Shown here piece by piece: positions 43,534-52,815 of a DNA stretch of 64,000 nucleotides. The stretch's first letter is position 1. Each line of letters starts with the position of its first letter. Origin of the DNA: Candidatus Microthrix parvicella Bio17-1 (GTDB lineage: Bacteria > Actinomycetota > Acidimicrobiia > Acidimicrobiales > Microtrichaceae); the NCBI RefSeq assembly GCF_000299415.1, contig NZ_AMPG01000005.1:95422-159421 (forward strand), given 5' to 3'. The notes under the pieces were generated by a model. It was not told the origin of the DNA, did no database searches, and saw only the letters and a program-made list of their open reading frames with translations. The translations under genes and the position numbers were made by a program.

Positions 43534-46295
43534 GCCGGCGGTGAACCGGATGCGGTGTCGTTGGACCGGTCAGCAGCGGCTGCGTCGGTCGTCAAACCCG
43601 TCTCGAACTCCAGCTCGGTCATCGTGGAGACCACGCCCCGGTGCAGGCCATCGACGGCCGCCCGAGCGGTCACCGCCAGGCCGGGCCGGTCGGTCACCTC
43701 GGCGATCTGACGGGTGAGATCGATCAACTGACGGATCCAGCGCACGAAGTCACCGCCGGAGAGGTCTTCGTCCACCACGTCAGCGAGTCCGGCTCCGGCC
43801 ACCCACGAGTAGGCCACCTCGACCATGCCGGGGTCCGGTCCTCGGGTCTGCGGGAGCCCGGCGGCCTCCTCGGCCTCGTTGACCTGCCGTGTGGCGCGCT
43901 CGATCTGGCGGAATCGCCGCCGGAGTATCGAGTTGGGAAAACGTGGCTCGGGTGGCGGCTCGGAGCTGCGGTGCTCGTAGGTGAACACCGAGATCAACCC
44001 GGCCAACTCCGCCGCGTTCAACCCGTCGAGCAGCCCAGTTTCCATCGCGTGGGTGATCACCAGGTCGGCCTCGTGGTAGAGGCGTGCCAGGCGTTTGCCT
44101 GGTGGGGTCAGCTGCCAGCCGTCGAGATACCCCCGGGCCTCCAGCACCGACACCCGCGCTCTCAGGTCTCGCTCCAAGGCCGTGTCGCGCCCGGCGATCC
44201 GGCGCCGCAACGTCTCCCGATCCCGGCCCAGGCGGCCCACCTCATCCAACGCCGTCAGGTGATCGTCAACGTCGGGGCACCGGGCAACCGGATGCTCCGC
44301 CGCAGCACCCACCCGCCGATCTTCCGCCGGGGGAACAACGGCAGCATCCTGCGCCCCGAGAATCGATTCCGGTGCGTCGTCGGTGGGCCTCGTGCGAGCG
44401 TGCCCCACGGCGCGTCGGGGGTTCAGACGTCCGAGGGCGACGCCGGCCTCCTGCGCAAACTGGTCGGTCTCCGGCCTGTAGGGCACCGGCAGGTCCACTT
44501 TCCCCACCACGGTCGGCTCCTCCGCGAAATCCATGTGTGTCAGCCGATGGGGATGCCCCGAGCGGTCGGCCACCCGAAGCCGAACCCGACCGCGTGACCG
44601 GTGAGCAACCGACAGCACCACCACCCGGTCTTCGGACCCCGGGTGTTGGATCACCTCACCCGGCACCAGGTCACCCACCGCATCGGTGATCTCCGCGCTG
44701 ACGCCGGCGGAGCCTGTCAGGTCGTCGTGCCCGACTGGTCGAACGGCCCGTTCGGCCAGGACGAGCGCCGCGTAGTCCCCAACATCGCCCAGTTCGCAGA
44801 CGGCACGTTCCTCGGCCTCAGCCAACACGCCTTCCACCCGGTCGAGGCGGGCCCGCAGGCGCACCAGGTCGGCATCGGCCTGGAACTGGGCGAAGCTGCG
44901 CTGCAGCACTCCCAGCGCCTCATCCCGCTCGTAGCGGGACACCAGGTTTGCGACCATGTTGTAGGTGGGATGGAAGGCGGATCGGAGGGGATATTCGCGG
45001 CTGGCCGCCAGTGTTGCCGCCTGTTCGAAGGTGACGAACGGCGACCAGGCCACCACCGCGTATCCCAGTTCATCGATGCCCCGTCGCCCGGCACGACCTG
45101 TCAGTTGGGTGAACTGTGCAGGGGTCAGGAAGTCGTGGCCGTCACCGGTGAACTTCGTGAGCTTGTCGATCACCACGGTGCGGGCGGGCATGTTGATGCC
45201 CAGGGCCAGCGTCTCGGTGGCGAACACCACCTTGATCAAACCCAGCGAGAACGCCTCCTCCACCGCCTCCTTGAACGACGGCACCATGCCGGCATGGTGG
45301 GCGGCGACTCCAGCCTCGAGGGCCGACAGCCAACGCTCGTAGCGCAACACCTTGAGGTCGGCGACCCCCAACTGGGCGGTGTGGTTTTTGGCGATCGTTC
45401 GGATCATGGCCCGCTCCTCGGCGGTGGTGAAGCGCACCCCCGAGTCCCGGCACGCCGCCATGGCCTCGTCGCAGCCGTTGCGACTGAATATGAACCAGAT
45501 CGCCGGCAGCAGCCCCTCGCCGTCGAGCCGCAGCACCGACTCCACTTTTCGTGGAGCACCGAACGGACCCCTACGACGGCGTTGACTCCGCTGAGGACCA
45601 CCGGCGCCACGTCCCCGTCCGGAGGGCAACTGTGCATCAAATCGGTGGCCTTCCGGGTTGGGACGCCCGTCCACCAACAGCCCCAACAGGTGATCCTCCT
45701 GGGCGGTACGGTCGGCCACCAGGTACAGCGGGCGCAGTTCCACGGGGCGCTCGTGCTCGATCACCGTGCGGGTCGGCCCTCGCAGGGCTCGAATCCACTC
45801 GCCGAGTTGCTCGGAATTGGACACCGTGGCAGACAGGGCCACCAACTGTGCACCCGCCGGCGCGTGAATGATGACCTCCTCCCACGTGGGGCCGCGTTGA
45901 GGGTCGGCCAGGTAATGCACCTCATCCATCACCACCACGCCCAGACCCGCCAGGTTTGGACTCTGCACATAGATCATGTTGCGCAGCACCTCGGTGGTCA
46001 TCACCACCAGGTCGGCCGAGCCGTTCAGCGCATTGTCCCCGGTGAGCAAACCCACTCGCGCCGAACCCCAGCGGGCGGAGAAGTCACGAAACTTCTGGTT
46101 GGAGAGCGCTTTGATCGGAGTGGTGTAGAACGCCCGGCGGCCCTGGGCGAGGGCCCGTTCGATCCCATGTTCGGCCACGAAGGTCTTGCCCGCACCCGTG
46201 GGCGCCGCGACCAGCACCGACTCCCCGTCGTCGATCGCCTCGATCGCCCTGATCTGAAACTCATCGGGGGTGATCGCCCCCTGCAACCGGCTCAC
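43530..46295 (-). CDS. helY: Ski2-like DEVH-box helicase HelY
   Basis: The 921-residue helicase has APTGAGKTFVAEHG (Walker A), MDEVHYLAD (DEVH box), SATVSNSEQLGEWI (motif III), NMPARTVVIDKL and FTQLTGRAGRRGIDELGYAVV (motif VI), followed by a DSHCT-type C-terminal helical domain. Bacterial HelY proteins are related to Mtr4/Ski2 and are thought to unwind RNA. The GTG at 46295 overlaps the tatC stop. A longer frame reading through tatC is a shadow. Gene order tatB-tatC-helY is as in mycobacteria. Confidence 0.92.
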   Translation of the reverse strand: MSRLQGAITPDEFQIRAIEAIDDGESVLVAAPTGAGKTFVAEHGIERALAQGRRAFYTTPIKALSNQKFRDFSARWGSARVGLLTGDNALNGSADLVVMTTEVLRNMIYVQSPNLAGLGVVVMDEVHYLADPQRGPTWEEVIIHAPAGAQLVALSATVSNSEQLGEWIRALRGPTRTVIEHERPVELRPLYLVADRTAQEDHLLGLLVDGRPNPEGHRFDAQLPSGRGRGAGGPQRSQRRRRGPFGAPRKVESVLRLDGEGLLPAIWFIFSRNGCDEAMAACRDSGVRFTTAEERAMIRTIAKNHTAQLGVADLKVLRYERWLSALEAGVAAHHAGMVPSFKEAVEEAFSLGLIKVVFATETLALGINMPARTVVIDKLTKFTGDGHDFLTPAQFTQLTGRAGRRGIDELGYAVVAWSPFVTFEQAATLAASREYPLRSAFHPTYNMVANLVSRYERDEALGVLQRSFAQFQADADLVRLRARLDRVEGVLAEAEERAVCELGDVGDYAALVLAERAVRPVGHDDLTGSAGVSAEITDAVGDLVPGEVIQHPGSEDRVVVLSVAHRSRGRVRLRVADRSGHPHRLTHMDFAEEPTVVGKVDLPVPYRPETDQFAQEAGVALGRLNPRRAVGHARTRPTDDAPESILGAQDAAVVPPAEDRRVGAAAEHPVARCPDVDDHLTALDEVGRLGRDRETLRRRIAGRDTALERDLRARVSVLEARGYLDGWQLTPPGKRLARLYHEADLVITHAMETGLLDGLNAAELAGLISVFTYEHRSSEPPPEPRFPNSILRRRFRQIERATRQVNEAEEAAGLPQTRGPDPGMVEVAYSWVAGAGLADVVDEDLSGGDFVRWIRQLIDLTRQIAEVTDRPGLAVTARAAVDGLHRGVVSTMTELEFETGLTTDAAAADRSNDTASGSPPA

Positions 46296-47074
46296 GAGGA
46301 CCGCAGCGCCTTCTCCCGCCGTCTGACGATCAGTTTCCCGACCAGGATCGACACCTCGTAGAACACGTACAGCGGGATTGCCAGCGCAAACATGGAGATC
46401 GGATCGACGCTGGGAGTGATCAGCGCCGCCAGCGCGGTGATTCCAACGACGGCCTCCCGCCGCCACCTCGCCAGCGTCGAAGGCTGGACGATGCCAACGA
46501 ACTGCAGAGCGATCAACACGATTGGAAACTCGAAACCCACCCCGAAGGCCGCCATGGTGAACAGAACAAGCGTCGTGTACTTGGTGACGTTGGTCAGGTT
46601 GTTGATGCCCTCCCCACCCACGCTCAAGAGAAATTCCAACGCCTTCGGCAGGGTCAGGTACGCCACCGCCGCGCCCGCCAGAAACAGCGTGGTCGAGACA
46701 ACGACGAATGTGGCGGCGTACACCTTCTCTTTTCGATACAGCCCGGGCGCAATGAATCGCCACAACTGGTAGAAGATCACCGGCAGTGCAAAGAAGATTC
46801 CCGAATAGGCGGCGACTTGGGCCCGGAAACCAAACGGTTCCAGCGGGTCGAAGCTGGTCAGCGCACAGGTGCCCCGCTTGGCTCCAACCGCGTCGCAATA
46901 CGGCAACGTGAGGAAATCAAAGATGCGCTCGTAAAAAATCCATCCGAGGAGCGCCCCGATCAGGATGGCGAGCGCCGACCGAACCAGCCGATCGCGCAAC
47001 TCGCGCAGGTGATCGACCAGCGTCATGTCGCCCGCGAGGCGGGTTTCGTCGTCGGTGGTCACGTCTGAGGTCAC
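46292..47074 (-). CDS. tatC: Sec-independent protein translocase subunit TatC
   Basis: The 260-residue protein has six membrane helices. TatC hallmarks are DHLRELRDRLVRSALAILIG, with the conserved Glu in LRELR, FDPLEPFGFRAQVAAYSGIFFALPVIFYQLWRFIAPGLYRKEK, and GVGFEFPIVLIAL. It binds the twin-arginine signal. It overlaps both neighbours: tatB (ATGA) and helY (GTGA), so all three are cotranscribed. The PhoX-like lipoprotein at 58-59 kb is a likely Tat client. Confidence 0.97.
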   Translation of the reverse strand: MTSDVTTDDETRLAGDMTLVDHLRELRDRLVRSALAILIGALLGWIFYERIFDFLTLPYCDAVGAKRGTCALTSFDPLEPFGFRAQVAAYSGIFFALPVIFYQLWRFIAPGLYRKEKVYAATFVVVSTTLFLAGAAVAYLTLPKALEFLLSVGGEGINNLTNVTKYTTLVLFTMAAFGVGFEFPIVLIALQFVGIVQPSTLARWRREAVVGITALAALITPSVDPISMFALAIPLYVFYEVSILVGKLIVRRREKALRSS

Positions 47075-47703
47075 GAGTCTGCGTCCACCTGATCGCTCGC
47101 ATCCACCAGGGGCGCCGCCCGTGTGCTGAACGCCACGTGGTCCGGCCCCTGAGCCGCCTCACCAGCAACCTCAGGCTGTTCGTCCGCGGCCGCAACCTCA
47201 GCCTCCGGGTCCGACATGGCCTCGGCAACCGCTTCTGCTTCGGCCGCCACTTCCACGTCGACCGGTACGCTGCGACCCGCCAACTTGTCGTCGACGTTGA
47301 GCGGAAGCTGGGGGCCGGCCCGCGGGGGTTCCCCAGGCTCGTCATTTCGTTCCTCAACCTGGTCCGAACCTGTGCTGCCAGTGGTATCCGAAGCCACGGC
47401 CGCGGCCTTCTTGGCCGCAGATTCCTCGGTGAGGTCCAGTTCGGCCATGCGCACGATCTCGGACAGTTTCTTGCGCGGCCGCATTGCGAATTCGCCAATC
47501 TCCCTCAGCGGTTGCATGGCGGGGTCGTCAACCACCTCGCGCACCTCGTCGGACATCGACGAAATTTGCGCGCGGGCCTGAGCGATGCCCTTGCCGATCT
47601 TGCGCGCAACCTCGGGCAGTCGGTCGGGACCAACCACCACCATCAGCATGATCAGCACAGCCAACAGTTCCCCGCCACCGAGGCTGTCAATCAGACCAAA
47701 CAT
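47071..47703 (-). CDS. tatB: Sec-independent translocase subunit TatA/TatB type
   Basis: The 210-residue protein has one N-terminal helix (GELLAVLIMLMVVVGPDRLPEVARKIGKG) followed by an amphipathic helix and a long acidic tail. The GPDRLPE after the helix is the TatB pattern; TatA has FG-x-KLP. The ATG at 47703 gives the standard N-terminus MFGLIDSLGGG. The tail of about 150 residues is longer than usual. Confidence 0.88.
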   Translation of the reverse strand: MFGLIDSLGGGELLAVLIMLMVVVGPDRLPEVARKIGKGIAQARAQISSMSDEVREVVDDPAMQPLREIGEFAMRPRKKLSEIVRMAELDLTEESAAKKAAAVASDTTGSTGSDQVEERNDEPGEPPRAGPQLPLNVDDKLAGRSVPVDVEVAAEAEAVAEAMSDPEAEVAAADEQPEVAGEAAQGPDHVAFSTRAAPLVDASDQVDADS

Positions 47704-47794
47704 CAAAGTTGCAACTCCGGGGGCCGTGGCCACCCGGACAGTCTACCGACGGCCCAACACAAGACCTTGGAGGCCCCAGGCCAAGCCGACCGCG

Positions 47795-48115
47795 TCAGCT
47801 ATTCCCGAAGGCGGACGTCCACTCATCGCCATGGATGATCTCGTGGAAGGCAAGCAGGTCATCGTGGGAGATCGGTCGGCCGGACCGGCACTCGCTCAGC
47901 TCGGCCGGCAACGACCACCTGGTGAGCGACACCCCTGCCGACACCAGCGCCTCGACCACGTCACTTTTGGCGGGCCGCACCTCGGCCATGGTGCACGTGG
48001 GGCACCTGAAGATGTAGGTCGCAGCACCGGTTTCAGCACAGACGCGCAGCTGTAAGCCAGGGGAACGCAGCTCCACGTCCCCACAATCGGAACAGGTTGC
48101 TCGGATCAACGCCAC
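47795..48115 (-). CDS. Small protein with zinc-ribbon motif
   Basis: The 106-residue protein has Cys pairs ATCSDCGDVE and FRCPTCTMAEVRP at about 8-11 and 38-41, the spacing of a zinc ribbon, then a helical region containing PISHDDLLAFHEIIHGDEW. The family is not recognised. It is upstream of tatB by 90 bases and divergent from the next gene. Confidence 0.65.
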   Translation of the reverse strand: MALIRATCSDCGDVELRSPGLQLRVCAETGAATYIFRCPTCTMAEVRPAKSDVVEALVSAGVSLTRWSLPAELSECRSGRPISHDDLLAFHEIIHGDEWTSAFGNS

Positions 48116-48261
48116 GGGTTCACCTCATCTGATGCGGTTTGCACCCTTTCGTATCGGATCGCGAAGCCGCGCTGTGAGGGAACGACACGATCGAGCGTTG
48201 CGAGAAGTCGAATTACCCACCTGGACTTTCATCGTCGGTGCAACGTGGCGCACCATGGGGC

Positions 48262-48969
48262 ATGGCCCATCCCACCCTTGACGGTCCTACGGTGTACCTC
48301 GCCGACGGCGGCGCGCCTGAACAGGAGGTCGACCACTCCCTGGCCGGTTTCGCACTGGCCCGTCGACTCGGTGCCGATGGCTGGGAGGTATCGGGTCGGC
48401 TCAGCGCCGACCACATCGTCCTCCTCGCCAGGTCGGCAACCTTCGGTTGGCGACGCCGACCCCACGCAGCGTCCCCAGCGGCCCAATCGGAGGCGCCTCC
48501 CCTGGCCGACCTGCTGGCGATGGACATCGATGAGGTGCCGATGGTGTCGGTGGCCGTCGAGAACCGGGCCACGCTGGATGCCGTGGTTCTGGCGGCGCGT
48601 GGTGCCGGCGCCCTGGAACGCATGCTGATCCGTTGTCCCGACCTGGAGCTGCTGGAGACCGCCGCGGCGGACCTGGGGCATGAACGGCCCGCATTTATCC
48701 ACGAGGCACCCCTCGCTGCAATGGCAACGGGTCCGGAACGGCACGCCGACCGACTCAGAACCGGGTCGATCGAAGGTCAGGCCATGATGTTTGGCCAATG
48801 GACCGGCGGGCTCACCGCCATGTTTCACCGTTTCGGTCGGCTCTGTGTCGGCCGCGGCGCCACGCACGTCCGCATGATCCGCGAGTTCGCCCAGATGGGC
48901 ATCGACACCGTCTCGAGCACACACCCGGATCGCCTGGACGAGGCCCAACGAGGCCCCGGGTCGCCGTAA
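48262..48969 (+). CDS. Degenerate glycerophosphodiester phosphodiesterase-like protein
   Basis: The 235-residue protein ends with MIREFAQMGIDTVSSTHPDRLDEA, which matches the last strand of GDPD barrels (GVDGIxTDxPDxL), and the repeated strand-helix pattern before it (MLIRCPDLELLE, RPAFIHEAPLAAM) fits part of a barrel. The catalytic HRG-x-EN opening is not seen, so activity is doubtful. The start is uncertain (48238 GTG or 48262 ATG). Confidence 0.4.
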   Translation: MAHPTLDGPTVYLADGGAPEQEVDHSLAGFALARRLGADGWEVSGRLSADHIVLLARSATFGWRRRPHAASPAAQSEAPPLADLLAMDIDEVPMVSVAVENRATLDAVVLAARGAGALERMLIRCPDLELLETAAADLGHERPAFIHEAPLAAMATGPERHADRLRTGSIEGQAMMFGQWTGGLTAMFHRFGRLCVGRGATHVRMIREFAQMGIDTVSSTHPDRLDEAQRGPGSP

Positions 48970-48983
48970 CCAACACAAACCCG

Positions 48984-49011
48984 TTGAAAACGGCTCTCAT
49001 CGGCGTACCCT
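48984..49011 (+). promoter_or_regulatory. Sigma-70-type promoter TTGAAA-16-TACCCT
   Basis: TTGAAA (48984-48989) and TACCCT (49006-49011) are 16 bases apart. The transcript would have about 20 bases of leader with GAGGAG before the ATG at 49038. Confidence 0.55.
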
Positions 49012-49037
49012 GAACGAAATACACAGAGGAGCGACCG

Positions 49038-50072
49038 ATGAGCAAATCCAGGAGTGGAGGCCCACCGGCGCCGGTTCAGCCTCAAACGTCCGATGGCATG
49101 GTCGCATCCAACGGCAAGGCCGCTCAATTTTGGCGTGCAGTCAAAGTCTCCCCCGGCAGCGGCGTGACCATCCTCGTGTTCATCGCTCCTGCCTTGGCTG
49201 TGGCTGCGCTCTGGAACCTCCGTGAATCAAACATGTACTTGGCCGCCCCGCTCCAGATCGTTCTTGGATCGGTTGCATTCCTGGGTTCCATCCTGGCGAT
49301 CGTCGTCGTCTTTGCGCGGCTTGGTCTGTACGACGCAAGCAAGGCCCTGGGGCTTCCATCCGGAACCGTCAGAGCGTTGATCGCATTGATCCTCCTGATC
49401 ATTTTTGTCATCTTCAGCAATGTGGTCTTTGGAAATCTGGCCAGCAGCGGCAGGGAAACATCATTCAACTACCTGTCAACCGAACAGGTCGCAGCCCTTC
49501 CAGGGCCAGTCATCAAACGTAACGCCGACCCCGGCCCGGACGGCGAGTTTGGAACTGCGGACGACGGTTTCTCCGGTACGTACCGGGCCAGCCCCAACTC
49601 CGACGCCGTTGCACTGGGCGGGCAGATCGTGACGGCCCTCATTACCCTCGTCACAGCGATCAGCGCCTTCTACTTCGGTTCGGGTTCCCTTGAATCTGCG
49701 GCGAAGGCACTCCAGCTCCCAGATGGTGCGAATACGCTCAAGGTCGACAGCCCCGGCACTCCAGCCATGATGGAGCGGGATCCCGGGGGCACACTGCTTC
49801 CCGTGATCATTCGTCTCAGCGGCACCGCTCTGGACCAAGGAAGTGCACAGACTGACGTCCAAGGTGACCCAACGGGGGTCGCGACGGCGTCCATCTCGGA
49901 GTCGGGCATGGTGACCTATCGCCCCGGTGCGCCGACCGGTCCCGTCACCTTGACGTTCCGCTCCACCGGGGACGCCACAGTGTCCACTCAACTGGTATTG
50001 CACGTTCCTCCCCCACCCGATCCGGAGGTCGATCAAACCGTGGTCGCTGACACGAACGAAGGCAGCCGGTAG
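49038..50072 (+). CDS. Membrane protein with extracytoplasmic calcium-type loop and Ig-like tail
   Basis: The 344-residue protein has helices ILVFIAPALAVAALW, ILAIVVVFARLGL and RALIALILLIIFVIFSNVVF, then a loop with NADPGPDGEFGTADDGF, resembling the D-x-D-G-x-x-G-x-x-D calcium motifs of secreted proteins, then another helix (ALITLVTAISAFYFGSG). The C-terminal 120 residues look like a beta-sandwich (TLKVDSPG...GPVTLTFRSTGDATVS) ending in a proline-rich stretch. A clear ribosome site GAGGAG lies before the ATG. I do not recognise a family. Confidence 0.7.
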   Translation: MSKSRSGGPPAPVQPQTSDGMVASNGKAAQFWRAVKVSPGSGVTILVFIAPALAVAALWNLRESNMYLAAPLQIVLGSVAFLGSILAIVVVFARLGLYDASKALGLPSGTVRALIALILLIIFVIFSNVVFGNLASSGRETSFNYLSTEQVAALPGPVIKRNADPGPDGEFGTADDGFSGTYRASPNSDAVALGGQIVTALITLVTAISAFYFGSGSLESAAKALQLPDGANTLKVDSPGTPAMMERDPGGTLLPVIIRLSGTALDQGSAQTDVQGDPTGVATASISESGMVTYRPGAPTGPVTLTFRSTGDATVSTQLVLHVPPPPDPEVDQTVVADTNEGSR

Positions 50073-50187
50073 AGGAGCGCCGTCCGTAGGAGACCGTCCG
50101 GGTCGAGGATCGATCAGTCGGATCCAGCCCGTGGCTCTCCAAAAACCAACCGGCACCAACCGGGTGGGAATCAGGCCCGGCATCGGG

Positions 50188-50967
50188 TCACAGCCCTCGG
50201 AGCCTGCTGAGCGGCCAGACTGTTGCAACCGCACGGCCTTCGACAAGTTCGTTGGGGATGGTGCCGAAGAACCGGCCGTCCTCGGACAGTTCCCGATTGT
50301 CACCAAGAACCAGGATGTGGCCCGGCTGCACCTTGATGGGCGCGTTGATCAGGGTCTTCACGTCGTCGCCAAGCCACGGTTCGCTCAGCGGCTCACCGTC
50401 AACCATCACCCGATCTGAGGAACTGGTGATCGTTTCACCGGGAAGTCCGATGACCCGCTTGATGAGGTGTGATGGGGCTGATGGGTCGCCGGGTCGGTAG
50501 TCGGGCGGCCTCCGAAACACCACCACGTCGCCGCGGTCCGGCATCGAGCGGGCGGAGAACAGCTTGGACACCAGCACGCGGTCACCCAGCTCCAACGTCG
50601 GGCTCATCGACGCCGACGGAATGGAGAACGCCTGAAACGCGTACGTCTTCACACCGATGGCAGCGAGCAGCGAGAGGGTCAGCACCACGAGCCACTCGGC
50701 GATCCAACGGCCGGTGGAGACACCCCGCCGGCCTCGGCGGAGGCCGAGCCCTCGTTCGGTTTGACCGCCGGTGGAAATGCCGGGGATCACGTCGCCAGGC
50801 GACGCGGACCCGGCGGTGTCCGAGGCCCGACCGCCTCGACCCGACAAGGGCTGCGGGCTGGACGGACCGGCCGATGGGATGCCGCTCGGTCGACCACGGG
50901 GTGCATCGCCGGTGGCCGCTGGAGACGAAGTAGCCGGCCGTGACACCGAGCGGTTGCGCTCTCCCAT
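50188..50967 (-). CDS. lepB: Signal peptidase I (first of two)
   Basis: The 259-residue membrane protease removes Sec signal peptides. After a disordered head of about 85 residues comes helix WIAEWLVVLTLSLLAAIGVKTY, then the nucleophile Ser in AFSIPSASMSPTL, the general base Lys in LIKRVIGLPGE and box E LVLGDNRELSEDGRFFG. The ATG at 50967 is chosen since upstream frame overlaps the other lepB. It is the last gene of the minus-strand run. Confidence 0.95.
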   Translation of the reverse strand: MGERNRSVSRPATSSPAATGDAPRGRPSGIPSAGPSSPQPLSGRGGRASDTAGSASPGDVIPGISTGGQTERGLGLRRGRRGVSTGRWIAEWLVVLTLSLLAAIGVKTYAFQAFSIPSASMSPTLELGDRVLVSKLFSARSMPDRGDVVVFRRPPDYRPGDPSAPSHLIKRVIGLPGETITSSSDRVMVDGEPLSEPWLGDDVKTLINAPIKVQPGHILVLGDNRELSEDGRFFGTIPNELVEGRAVATVWPLSRLRGL

Positions 50968-51031
50968 GGACGACCAGGTTACCGCCCACTCCGACAATTC
51001 CACGGCCTGGAGGTCCCAAACCAGGATGGCG

Positions 51032-51856
51032 TCAGAGGCCACCGATGCGGCCTGGCGGCCACACCCGGGCGGTCGCTCGCCCCACGATTGCGTCCTCGGA
51101 GATCGGGCCGAAACAGCGGCCGTCCTTCGAAGCACCCCGATTGTCCCCCAGCATCAGCAGGTGGCCTTCGGGCACGGTGATTGGCTCTGACATGTCGGTG
51201 ACGGTGCCCGGTGGGAGGTAGCTCTCGTCCAGCGGTTTTCCGTCGGCCATCACCTGTCCGGAAGGGCTGGTGATGGTCTGACCCGGAAGCCCGATCACAC
51301 GCTTGATCAAGTCCTGAGGATCATCGGATCCGAACGGACACTGGGACACGTCGGGCCGCTGGAACACGACCACGTCACCCTGATGGAGGTCGGCGATGGA
51401 GTCGCTGGGCTTCCAGACCACCACGCGGTCGCCACTCAGCAGCGTGGGCACCATCGAGTCGGATGGAATCGAGAACGCCTGCAACAGAAATGCCCGCAGC
51501 AGTAGGGCCAGCACCAGGCCGACGGCGAACACGGCCACCGTCTCGGCCCAACTGCGAGCTTTCGCCGCCAGCGCCGACCGTCCGGCGGACGCTTCGTTCT
51601 CGACCGGTACCTCGACCTCGACCTCCGCCTCGGCTTCGACGCCGGCTCCGGCTCCGGCTCCGACCGCTACCTCGACCGGCGTCAACCCGGGCGTTGCATC
51701 ATCGCTGGAGGATGTTGGCGGCTGGGGCTGCACGGCGCTCGGCGGGTATGGGGCCCGCACACGCATCGGCTTGCCCATCCCGTTCAGCTGCGGAGCGGGC
51801 ACCGCCCACTTTGGCTCGACGGCCGGCGTGTTTCCCGCCTGCGGATCGTCGCTCAC
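51032..51856 (-). CDS. lepB: Signal peptidase I (second of two)
   Basis: The 274-residue paralog has Ser in AFSIPSDSMVPTL, Lys in LIKRVIGLPGQ and LMLGDNRGASKDGRCFG. Its head of about 110 residues is rich in Pro, Ala and Glu (a run of Glu-Val and Glu-Ala pairs). The GTG start overlaps the pafC stop (GTGA), so this peptidase is cotranscribed with pafB-pafC. Two signal peptidases in a row are likely the result of gene duplication; the sequences differ enough that it is not recent. Confidence 0.94.
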   Translation of the reverse strand: MSDDPQAGNTPAVEPKWAVPAPQLNGMGKPMRVRAPYPPSAVQPQPPTSSSDDATPGLTPVEVAVGAGAGAGVEAEAEVEVEVPVENEASAGRSALAAKARSWAETVAVFAVGLVLALLLRAFLLQAFSIPSDSMVPTLLSGDRVVVWKPSDSIADLHQGDVVVFQRPDVSQCPFGSDDPQDLIKRVIGLPGQTITSPSGQVMADGKPLDESYLPPGTVTDMSEPITVPEGHLLMLGDNRGASKDGRCFGPISEDAIVGRATARVWPPGRIGGL

Positions 51857-52815
51857 GACACCGTCCCGTCGTAGCGGGCCAGCACCGTCCGCGCCGCTGC
51901 GATCCCCGCTGCCAACAGCTCGGTCGGGGCCGACACCACCTGAGCCTCCGGCCCCAGCCTCAGCAGCAGGCGGCTGAGCCATGCCTCACCCGAGATCGCC
52001 AGCCGAATGAGCAAGGTGTCGTCTTCGCCCGAGACGACGGATTCCACCGGGTAGGCCTCGGCGATCCAGCCGTACGCCTTCGGCACCCGCAACTCCACCA
52101 CCGGTGACCCGTCGTCTGGACGGATCGACAGGGAGGGGTCCTCCGGCGGGGGGCGACGACGGGCCTCATCGAGCACTTCGGCGTCGAGCACCCGGTCGAG
52201 GCGAAAGGTTCGAGGGGCATCGGCACGATGGCAATAAGCGGCCAGATACCAATGGCCCGCCTCGTTGCGGAGCAACCATGGATCGACCACGCGCTCCTCG
52301 GCCTGATCGCGGCCAAGCGTGTAGTAACGCAGCCTCACCTGCCGGTCGGACTCCAGCGCGCCTCCCAGAAGTTCCCGTTGCGTTCCGGCGGCGGCATCCC
52401 CCAGATCGACGCTCAGGTCGCGCTCGGGGTCGGCACCGATCGCCCGTGCCAGCTTGGACAGGCCGCGCGCCAGGGGCCCGTCGAGGTCGGTTCCGGGTGT
52501 GGCCAAAAGTGCGGCTCCGGCCGCCAGCAGGGCCAGGTTCTGCGCAGGTGACAGCGCCAGGGGCCGCCGAAACGCCTCACCCAATCGAAGCTCGATGTGA
52601 TCGTCCTCATCGATGGACACATCCACCAACGCGTCGGGCGTGTAGGGGTAGACCCCCACCATGAACACCACATTCAGGTCGGCCAACAACTCATCGCGAT
52701 CGATACCAAAACGTTCGGTCACCTCGGAGACGGTCACGCCGGGCCGCTCGGCCACCCACGGCAGCACCGCAAGGATGCGACGCAGTCGATCCCCGGCGGT
52801 CACCCGGCTGCTCAC
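51853..52815 (-). CDS. pafC: WYL-domain DNA-damage regulator PafC
   Basis: The 320-residue protein has an N-terminal winged helix (LRRILAVLPWVAERPGVTVSEVTERFGID), a WYL domain (LRYYTLGRDQAEERVVDPWLLRNEAGHWYLAAYCH) and a C-terminal WCX extension. PafB and PafC form a heterodimer that activates the LexA-independent DNA damage response in mycobacteria. The GTG at 52815 overlaps the pafB stop, so the pair is translated together. Confidence 0.93.
   Translation of the reverse strand: MSSRVTAGDRLRRILAVLPWVAERPGVTVSEVTERFGIDRDELLADLNVVFMVGVYPYTPDALVDVSIDEDDHIELRLGEAFRRPLALSPAQNLALLAAGAALLATPGTDLDGPLARGLSKLARAIGADPERDLSVDLGDAAAGTQRELLGGALESDRQVRLRYYTLGRDQAEERVVDPWLLRNEAGHWYLAAYCHRADAPRTFRLDRVLDAEVLDEARRRPPPEDPSLSIRPDDGSPVVELRVPKAYGWIAEAYPVESVVSGEDDTLLIRLAISGEAWLSRLLLRLGPEAQVVSAPTELLAAGIAAARTVLARYDGTVS

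Noticed and set aside
46296..46898. Upstream extension of helY through tatC
   Set aside because: The extension is tatC in another frame. The GTG at 46295 overlapping the tatC stop is the natural start.
50140..50170. Possible terminator for lepB on the minus strand
   Set aside because: CCGG arms around TTGGTG followed by a short T-run give only a 4-5 bp stem, too weak to call.
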